From assembly GCA_002435875.1 (NCBI GenBank), contig DIVN01000242.1, positions 82,987 through 88,936 on the forward strand: 5,950 nt of DNA. Reading direction: 5' to 3'. Both the position numbers and the translations under genes were made by a program. Source of the stretch: Anaerolineales bacterium UBA6131 (GTDB lineage: Bacteria > Chloroflexota > Anaerolineae > UBA2200). The notes under the pieces are model-generated. The model did not search any database, was not told where the DNA came from, and was given only the letters and a program-made list of their open reading frames with translations. Below are positions 1-4,569 of this stretch, piece by piece. Each line of letters opens with the position of its first letter. Position 1 is the first letter of the stretch.

Positions 1-326
1 ACTTCCCAGTCGGCGTCTCCCTTCAGACTGCCCTCGGGGGTGATGGCCCGTGGCGCCTTGTCATTGGCAAGGCAGACCTGTGGACCAAGGAACACACCGT
101 CCTCAACAACGGCTCCATGATAGACGAAAACGCCATTCTGTACCTTGCAGCGGTTGCCAATCACCACATTCAGGTCGATGTAAGCGCCCTTTCCGATAAT
201 GCACTGCTCTCCAATACGTGCTCCTTCCCGAATCTGCGCTTGATGCCAGATCTTGGTCCCTTGCCCGATCTGAGCTTCAGGAGAAACATCGGCAGTCGGA
301 TGTACATAGTAGTTCTTCGTAGTCAC
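1..326 (-). CDS. Left-handed beta-helix N-acetyltransferase, WbpD/WlbB-like (partial, 3' end off window)
   Basis: The visible 108 residues look like an acyltransferase of the UDP-2-acetamido-3-amino-glucuronate N-acetyltransferase type (WbpD/WlbB), which in that family uses acetyl-CoA to acetylate the 3-amino group of a nucleotide sugar in the cytoplasm for surface glycan synthesis. Seen: hexapeptide-type repeats (HPTADVSPEAQIGQGTKIW at residues 9-27, then ARIGEQCIIGKGAYI and VVIGNRCKVQNGVFV), followed by EDGVFLGPQVCLAND at 75-89 and PRAITPEGSLKG, a family-typical stretch whose LAND matches the FTN(D) segment near the active site. I chose GTG 326 because GGAG lies 6 nt upstream and the family begins close to 'YYVHPTA'. 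An in-frame ATG at 371 overlaps the upstream glycosyltransferase stop and has a poorer ribosome site. The gap from that stop is 34 nt, so the two are probably cotranscribed. The exact sugar substrate is inferred. The C-terminal half is not visible. Confidence 0.82.
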   Translation of the reverse strand, partial: MTTKNYYVHPTADVSPEAQIGQGTKIWHQAQIREGARIGEQCIIGKGAYIDLNVVIGNRCKVQNGVFVYHGAVVEDGVFLGPQVCLANDKAPRAITPEGSLKGDADWE

Positions 327-332
327 GGAATT

Positions 333-336
333 CTCC
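333..336 (-). promoter_or_regulatory. Ribosome binding site deciding the acetyltransferase start
   Basis: GGAG on the minus strand sits 6 nt before GTG 326. It favours that start over the in-frame ATG at 371, which would add 15 residues of unconvincing sequence overlapping the end of the glycosyltransferase gene. Confidence 0.6.
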
Positions 337-360
337 AATCGGACAAACGTTGGAAGTTGC

Positions 361-1581
361 TCAGCAAGCATAAGTCTCGTACACGCGCATGATCTTCCTG
401 CCCGCCTGTGTCCACGAGTATAGAGCCTCAGCTCTTTGTCGCAAGGCTAAGCCTAGGGCGCGTGCGCGAGCGGGTGCTGAAATAAGGTCCTCTAGCGCCC
501 GGGCCAAAGAAACGGCATCACGGCGGGAGGCATACACTCCCAAGTCGCCCAGGTATTCTCGGCTTACCGGTGTCTCAAAGGCTACCGTTGGAAGGCCCAT
601 GGCCATGTAGTTCAGAAGCTTGCCGCTGCCTTCTGTCTCGGAGACTTTTGGTGACACGGCGATTTCCCCGAGCGCCAGGTAATCTGGGGCCTGCTCGTAG
701 GGCACCTTGCCGGTGAAGGTGGTGTGCTCTGAGATGCCAAGCTCTTGCGCCCGCAGGCGGTATGCCTCGACCGATGGGAAACCCATTATCAGAAAGTGTA
801 CGTCTGTTCGTCGCCGGAGCAGCTCCTGTGCCGCCGCAAGCAGTAGCCCTGTACCCTGCCACTCTGCCAAGAGGCCAAGATAGACGATGACATGCCGCTG
901 GGGAGGGATACCAAGCATGGTCAACAGCTCCGAGCGGCTCTCACCAGAGCGCGGCGCAAAGGAGGCCGCATTGACACAATCCGGAATGGCGGTGATCTTG
1001 CCAGCGGCACAACCAAACTCATCTACCAGCACCCGCTCAGCATGAAGCGAACTGGTAATAATCGCGTGAGACAGCTGCACGATCCGTTCCTCAAGCCTAC
1101 GCGCTGGGCTATAGAGAGGGCCTGACGGATTGAGGAATCGATGATCAACCATCTCAGCAGTCATGCTCCCCTGGAAATCCAGCACGAGGGGTATGCGCAA
1201 GACGCGGCTAGCCGGATACCCTAGAAGGGCCGCCTCGTGTGTATGTCCATGGATAACATTGGGCCTGATCGCAAGCGCGGTTCGCAGTACTGTGGCTCCT
1301 AGAAGAAGATCGAAGGCGAGCTTGTGTCGCGAAGAACCCACTTCATAACGCGTGCGCCACGGAATCGGAATGGTCCGACGAATGTCGAGCGTGTCAATAT
1401 CTCTCCCGTTGTGGTAAGTGCAGATCGTCACGTCATTGCCCAGTTGTTGCAGAATGCGCGCCTCCTCAAGAATGCGCACATGGCAACCGTAATCAGCAAA
1501 GAAAGAGGTAGATGCAATCATCAGTACACGGAAAACGTGACGCGCAGTCAGGCATTCCGGCGGGGCGAGTTGATCGGACAA
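361..1581 (-). CDS. Glycosyltransferase family 4 (GT-B fold)
   Basis: This 406-residue protein is the usual size for a GT4 retaining glycosyltransferase, which moves a sugar from a nucleotide-sugar donor onto a glycan or lipid acceptor at the cytoplasmic membrane face. Seen: an N-terminal acceptor-domain start (RVLMIAST at 18-25, then a DYGCHVRILEEARILQQLG loop and helix at 30-48), HGHTHEAALLG in the first domain, then the donor domain (VIVYLGLLAEWQGTGLL, HFLIMGFP) and the nucleotide-sugar segment SETEGSGKLLN (about 314-324) leading into MAMGLPTVAFETPVSREYLG. The classical EX7E motif is not intact: the position of the second Glu is Asn324. The predicted start is TTG 1581, only 3 nt after the stop of the TyrA-like gene; ATG 1521 (residue 21) is an alternative but would cut the first beta strand. 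No strong Shine-Dalgarno is seen, so translation is probably coupled to the upstream gene. Donor and acceptor cannot be told from the sequence. The acetyltransferase downstream supports a surface polysaccharide role. Confidence 0.9.
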   Translation of the reverse strand: MSDQLAPPECLTARHVFRVLMIASTSFFADYGCHVRILEEARILQQLGNDVTICTYHNGRDIDTLDIRRTIPIPWRTRYEVGSSRHKLAFDLLLGATVLRTALAIRPNVIHGHTHEAALLGYPASRVLRIPLVLDFQGSMTAEMVDHRFLNPSGPLYSPARRLEERIVQLSHAIITSSLHAERVLVDEFGCAAGKITAIPDCVNAASFAPRSGESRSELLTMLGIPPQRHVIVYLGLLAEWQGTGLLLAAAQELLRRRTDVHFLIMGFPSVEAYRLRAQELGISEHTTFTGKVPYEQAPDYLALGEIAVSPKVSETEGSGKLLNYMAMGLPTVAFETPVSREYLGDLGVYASRRDAVSLARALEDLISAPARARALGLALRQRAEALYSWTQAGRKIMRVYETYAC

Positions 1582-1584
1582 CGC

Positions 1585-2559
1585 CTATTGGCCCCTGGGT
1601 CGGCGTGTCTTGAGCAGGTCCCCGAACATCATGTGCCCAACCCCAAAGTCACCATAATCCATCTCTTCAGGAGTGGATTGGCTTCGCAGCCAGGCTTCCC
1701 GGGCCTCGACCGTGGCAGTGACGAATTGTCTCAGGATAGAGAGATCGCCGTCGGCCAGGGACTGCCGCAGGGTGGTCAGCTTATCTTGCATTGTATCGAG
1801 CCAGCGGATGGTGTTGTCCGCATTGTGTATCAGCAGATCGGCGAGTTCCTGCGTGTCAGTCCCAAGCACGTGTGTCGCCGCAGCAAACTCCAGACCCGAT
1901 AGGCGTAAGATCTCGCGTTGAGCTGGGGCACTACTCACAGTCGCTTGCAGGGTCAGCGCAGACAACAAAGGAAGGCTCTCCAGAGCAGCAATCAGGCCAT
2001 CATGTTCTGCGGCGTCCAGATAGTACGGTTTGGCGCCAACAGTCTCGGTCAGATCGGCCACTCTTTGCAAAGCCTCTGGCGCTGTATGTGCACTGGGCGT
2101 CAGGCAATACGTCGCACCAGACAAGAGCTCTGCGCTAGGCTGGGCCCATTCAGCCTCGTCCTGCATAGGCACGGAGCTGGACAGCATCGAAACGATTGGG
2201 TGTCCACCGACAAAGTGCACCGTGCTCGGCAGAGTATCCTGTGCCCATTGCAGAACCGGCACCTTAAGGCGTCCTGTATCCGTGACGACACAGCCAGGCA
2301 TGAGCTCATTGGCCAGGGCCGCGAGCGTGTCACGAATCTCAGTCAGTGGTGTGCTTAGCACGACCAGATCCGACCCGTCGCAGGCCTGGATGAGATTCCA
2401 TTCAGTCTTGTCAACGGCACCGGACTTGTGGGCCCGGCGGGCAATCTCAGCGTTCTTGTCATGTCCAACAACGGCTATCTTGGCGGAGCTCTTCCTCAGT
2501 GCCAATCCGATCGAGCTACCGACCAGACCCAGGCCGACTATCGTGACTTTGAAAGCCAT
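1585..2559 (-). CDS. TyrA-like (prephenate/arogenate dehydrogenase family) NAD(P)-dependent oxidoreductase with altered active site
   Basis: This 324-residue protein has the two-domain layout of TyrA, which oxidatively decarboxylates prephenate or arogenate in tyrosine synthesis. Seen: the Rossmann motif GLGLVG at 9-14, an acidic residue after the second strand (GHD, D34), DLVVLSTP at 64-71, TDTGRLK at 93-99, GGHPIVS at 118-124 with the presumed catalytic His120, and EHDG at 185-188 opening the helical C-terminal domain. Odd: the Ser of the usual DxGSVK is Arg97, the usual SHLPH is ESLPL (194-198), and the usual TRIA arginine that binds prephenate aligns with His230. So the fold and cofactor site are supported, but prephenate as substrate is doubtful. 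I chose ATG 2559 because AAGGAG lies 6 nt before it; an in-frame TTG at 2580 would add seven residues that include that ribosome site. The next gene starts 3 nt after its stop. No other aromatic amino acid gene is in the window. Confidence 0.85.
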   Translation of the reverse strand: MAFKVTIVGLGLVGSSIGLALRKSSAKIAVVGHDKNAEIARRAHKSGAVDKTEWNLIQACDGSDLVVLSTPLTEIRDTLAALANELMPGCVVTDTGRLKVPVLQWAQDTLPSTVHFVGGHPIVSMLSSSVPMQDEAEWAQPSAELLSGATYCLTPSAHTAPEALQRVADLTETVGAKPYYLDAAEHDGLIAALESLPLLSALTLQATVSSAPAQREILRLSGLEFAAATHVLGTDTQELADLLIHNADNTIRWLDTMQDKLTTLRQSLADGDLSILRQFVTATVEAREAWLRSQSTPEEMDYGDFGVGHMMFGDLLKTRRPRGQ

Positions 2560-2565
2560 CGTTCG

Positions 2566-2571
2566 CTCCTT
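2566..2571 (-). promoter_or_regulatory. Strong Shine-Dalgarno for the TyrA-like gene
   Basis: AAGGAG on the minus strand, 6 nt before ATG 2559, is the best ribosome site within the leftward operon and fixes this start rather than TTG 2580. Confidence 0.75.
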
Positions 2572-2580
2572 CGCAAGCAA

Positions 2581-3120
2581 TCAGGACAACTCGTCTGCAT
2601 AACGAACCAACGACAGCAGGTGCCGCCCGTCCGAATTCAGCCCCTCCGGGAGACCGGGGCTATGGTGCCAGCGGATCAGCGCCACAACCAAGGGATCGGT
2701 GCCCACACTCTCCGCTGCGCGCGCCCCCAATTCGGCATGATGTGTGAGCACGTAGAGTGGATAGCGCCATGTGCCGGGTGCACTCTCCGCAAACCACAGC
2801 AGTGACTGCGGACGAATGGCCTCAAGGAGTACCTTAGCCACTCGATGCCAGAGGTGCACAGAGCAAGCCGTTTTGCCAATATCGTGAAGCAGCGCGGCTT
2901 GCGCCAGTCGCACATCCGTTTGCCCTGCCTGCCGCAAGATATTCCAGGTTGTGCGCGCGTGCCGCTGCTCTGAGGGAGACATCGCATCGAACAACGCCAA
3001 CTGGCCATCGCTCAAGTAGGCCACGGGGTCGATATCCACAACATCGGCAGGAGCCCTGAAGTGCCACCAGAACTGACGAAGGCGATGAAGGATGCGCCCT
3101 GCTACAATCCGAGTATCCAC
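2581..3120 (-). CDS. HD-domain (HDIG-type) metal-dependent phosphohydrolase
   Basis: The protein has 179 residues. HD-domain enzymes use one or two bound metals to hydrolyse phosphate esters, often of nucleotides; the substrate here is unknown. Seen: a short basic, tryptophan-rich N-terminus (LHRLRQFWWHF at 11-21), then a complete ligand series: His54 in RHARTTWNIL, HDIGK at 79-83, H128 in THHAELGA, HH at 152-153 in RWHHSP, and Asp176 in YADELS at the very C-terminus. The order H, HD, H, HH, D resembles HD-GYP and other two-metal HD enzymes, but the GYP signature is absent. It is a stand-alone domain with no signal peptide. The start is GTG 3120, inside the last codons of the protease gene (19-bp overlap) with no clear Shine-Dalgarno, which suggests translational coupling. 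A later start cannot be excluded, because the first ten residues are weakly supported. The TyrA-like start is 21 nt after its stop. Confidence 0.85.
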   Translation of the reverse strand: MDTRIVAGRILHRLRQFWWHFRAPADVVDIDPVAYLSDGQLALFDAMSPSEQRHARTTWNILRQAGQTDVRLAQAALLHDIGKTACSVHLWHRVAKVLLEAIRPQSLLWFAESAPGTWRYPLYVLTHHAELGARAAESVGTDPLVVALIRWHHSPGLPEGLNSDGRHLLSLVRYADELS

Positions 3121-3749
3121 TTGGAAAACAAGTTCACAACCGGGTCCATGAAGCCACCCAGCATGTCAATTCCTATGTACTGGCTCGCGATGATCAGCAG
3201 GAAGAGCATGAGCGCTCCTTGCTGCTCGAACGTGGCTAGCTTCTGCGACAGGCGAAATGCTGTTGGCCCCCGAACACTAGCCACAATGCCCTGCAGCACT
3301 CCATATCCATCCAATGGCGGAAGTGGAATCAGGTTGAATGCTGCCAGGCCAATGTTGATGAAAAGCATCTGCAACAGGAGCAAAGGCAGCAACCCAGGAA
3401 GGCGAATGCCAAGGCGGAACGGCAGGCCCAGAATGCCCGCGGTGGCGAGATTGGCCAAAGGACCCGCCAGGGACACCAGACCCATGCCCACGCGGGGACC
3501 ATACTTCAGATGTAAGGGATTGACTGGCACCGGTTTGCCCCACCCGATCCCACGCCCACTGAAGGCAGCCAGGGCCATCATCGCCGTCCCTAGCGGATCA
3601 AGATGAACCAGGGGGTTAAGCGAGACGCGCCCCATAAGCCGGGCGGTAGGATCACCCAGACGATCTGCCGTCCAGGCATGCATGCACTCATGCACATCGA
3701 TTGCCAGTAGAATGCCCAACGCTCCAGCGAGCAGGTACCTTGTGTCCAC
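3102..3749 (-). CDS. Site-2 protease family (peptidase M50) membrane metalloprotease, compact form
   Basis: This 215-residue intramembrane zinc protease has the compact form of the S2P/M50 family, without a PDZ or CBS domain. Members cleave substrates within the membrane, such as membrane-held regulators; the target here is unknown. Seen: a first hydrophobic segment at about 5-19 leading into HECMH (20-24, the HExxH zinc site with Glu21), then ADRLGDPTARLMGRVSLNP and HLDPLG, GWGKPVPVNP at 69-78, SLAGPLANL at 93-101, a helix at about 117-141, and FNLIPLPPLDG at 138-148 with Asp147 as the third zinc ligand, plus a last hydrophobic segment at about 179-191. All catalytic residues are present. 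The start is GTG 3749: an in-frame TGA lies just upstream and AGGAGG is 11 nt before it. It is the first gene of the leftward unit, 43 nt after the predicted transcription start, and its end overlaps the HD gene by 19 bp. Confidence 0.93.
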   Translation of the reverse strand: MDTRYLLAGALGILLAIDVHECMHAWTADRLGDPTARLMGRVSLNPLVHLDPLGTAMMALAAFSGRGIGWGKPVPVNPLHLKYGPRVGMGLVSLAGPLANLATAGILGLPFRLGIRLPGLLPLLLLQMLFINIGLAAFNLIPLPPLDGYGVLQGIVASVRGPTAFRLSQKLATFEQQGALMLFLLIIASQYIGIDMLGGFMDPVVNLFSKWILGL

Positions 3750-3760
3750 GACTCAGAACA

Positions 3761-3766
3761 CCTCCT
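3761..3766 (-). promoter_or_regulatory. Shine-Dalgarno for the site-2 protease gene
   Basis: AGGAGG on the minus strand lies 11 nt before GTG 3749, a rather long spacing, but it is the only good match nearby and no other in-frame start fits. Confidence 0.6.
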
Positions 3767-3798
3767 GACGCCCATCGGAAGGGCGAGCGAACACGCCG

Positions 3799-3829
3799 AT
3801 TATAGCACAAAAAATTGGCCGTCAGTAAA
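3799..3829 (-). promoter_or_regulatory. Predicted promoter of the leftward operon
   Basis: On the minus strand a perfect TATAAT (3799-3804) is preceded by TGC, giving an extended -10 (TGnTATAAT, 3799-3807). A weak -35, TTTACT (3824-3829), stands 19 bp upstream, longer than ideal, so the extended -10 may carry recognition by a sigma-70-type factor. Transcription would start near 3792 and leave a leader of about 43 nt before the protease gene. Confidence 0.65.
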
Positions 3830-3855
3830 GGTCAGCCACCGCAGGGTTTGATTTG

Positions 3856-3879
3856 CCGGCTTGGCTTGGCTGAAGCCGG
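3856..3879. repeat. Inverted repeat between divergent promoters
   Basis: The arms CCGGCTT (3856-3862) and AAGCCGG (3873-3879) pair perfectly over 7 bp around a 10-nt spacer. No T-run follows on either strand, so it is not a typical intrinsic terminator. Its place upstream of both promoters would fit a regulator-binding site, but a chance repeat in GC-rich DNA is also possible. Confidence 0.4.
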
Positions 3880-3934
3880 AAGCGGGGCTCGTCGCTGCCT
3901 ACACAGCGCATGCGTATTGACCGGCAGCGGCTCA

Positions 3935-3963
3935 TTGCCCGACATCCCTAACTGTGATACAAT
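3935..3963 (+). promoter_or_regulatory. Predicted promoter of the DUF4126-uvrC unit
   Basis: TTGCCC (3935-3940) as the -35 and TACAAT (3958-3963) as the -10 are separated by 17 bp, and TGA directly before the -10 makes it an extended -10. Transcription would start near 3970, about 29 nt before the DUF4126 start codon. Confidence 0.62.
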
Positions 3964-3985
3964 CTCCTTAGCTCATCTAGGGGAA

Positions 3986-3991
3986 GGGAAG
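3986..3991 (+). promoter_or_regulatory. Ribosome binding site of the DUF4126 gene
   Basis: A purine-rich run ending in GGGAAG lies 7 nt before ATG 3999. It is an imperfect Shine-Dalgarno but well placed, and supports this ATG as the start. Confidence 0.5.
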
Positions 3992-3998
3992 ATCCACG

Positions 3999-4559
3999 AT
4001 GGTTGAGGCTCTGTCAAATATCATCACCAGTTTCGGCCTTTCGGCTTCTGCGGGCCTTAACGCTTACCTGACTTTGCTCATAGTTGCGCTGATCGCCCGA
4101 TTCACAGATCTCATTCAGCTTCAGGCCCCCTTCACCGCACTTACCAATGGCTGGGCGCTCGCAACTCTGGCTGTACTCACTCTAGTCGAGATTCTGGCAG
4201 ACAAAATCCCTGCTGTCGACACCGCAAATGACCTGCTTGAGTCCCTGGTACGACCGGCCGCAGGCGCCGTGCTGTTTGCCGCGAGCAGTAACGTGATCGC
4301 CGATCTGCATCCTGTGCTCGCCCTGATTTGTGGTCTGTTCGTGGCAGGCACGGTTCATGTCGCCAAGTCGACCGCGCGGCCTGTAGTGACAGCCACCACC
4401 GCTGGGATCGGGAATCCTGTCGTCAGCACCGTTGAGGACCTCACCGCGGCAACGGTGTCCGTTGTTTCAATCGTCTTCCCCCTGTTTGCCCTCCTGCTTA
4501 TCCTCGTGGGTATCTGGATCCTTTGGCGAGTGTGGCGAAGGAACCTGAGCCATTCCTAG
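3999..4559 (+). CDS. DUF4126 family integral membrane protein
   Basis: This 186-residue membrane protein matches the DUF4126 pattern; the family has no established biochemical function. Seen: an N-terminal SAGLNAYLTLL (17-26), VEILADKIPAVD (62-73) followed by N and D residues, VRPAAGAVLFA (83-93), a HVAKSTARP stretch and GNPVVSTVEDL near residues 136-146, and a long hydrophobic C-terminal segment (about 150-175) ending in a basic tail WRVWRRN that should face the cytoplasm. Roughly five hydrophobic segments can be drawn, at about 22-33, 51-66, 86-100, 105-120 and 150-175. The conserved polar residues in and between them (N21, E63, D67, K68, D73) suggest a function beyond a structural anchor, but this is inference. 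It is the first gene of the rightward unit, and uvrC starts 10 nt after its stop, so the two are almost certainly cotranscribed. Confidence 0.88.
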   Translation: MVEALSNIITSFGLSASAGLNAYLTLLIVALIARFTDLIQLQAPFTALTNGWALATLAVLTLVEILADKIPAVDTANDLLESLVRPAAGAVLFAASSNVIADLHPVLALICGLFVAGTVHVAKSTARPVVTATTAGIGNPVVSTVEDLTAATVSVVSIVFPLFALLLILVGIWILWRVWRRNLSHS

Positions 4560-4569
4560 AGACACAGGC

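Larger units (their letters stand above)
3750..3998. other. Divergent intergenic region
   Basis: These 249 bp separate the two start codons of the leftward and rightward units and contain no convincing gene. They hold the two predicted promoters, a 7-bp inverted repeat (3856-3879), and an 8-bp palindrome CGCATGCG (3907-3914). I see no terminator, tRNA or recognisable riboswitch. Confidence 0.7.

Noticed and set aside
1324..1902. 192-codon open frame on the plus strand across the glycosyltransferase/TyrA-like junction
   Set aside because: It is antisense to two clearly real genes, its product has no recognisable domain or composition bias of a real protein, and it spans their boundary by chance in GC-rich DNA.
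3061..3606. 181-codon plus-strand open frame opposite the site-2 protease gene
   Set aside because: It is antisense to a gene with intact HExxH and LDG motifs; its Pro/Arg/Met-rich translation is typical of a shadow frame.
3856..3879. Hairpin as an intrinsic terminator
   Set aside because: There is no T-run after either arm and it lies upstream of both divergent promoters, where no transcript needs to end.
3815..4006. Small TTG-started open frame in the intergenic region
   Set aside because: It overlaps the predicted rightward promoter and the DUF4126 start, has no ribosome site, and its translation shows no family features.
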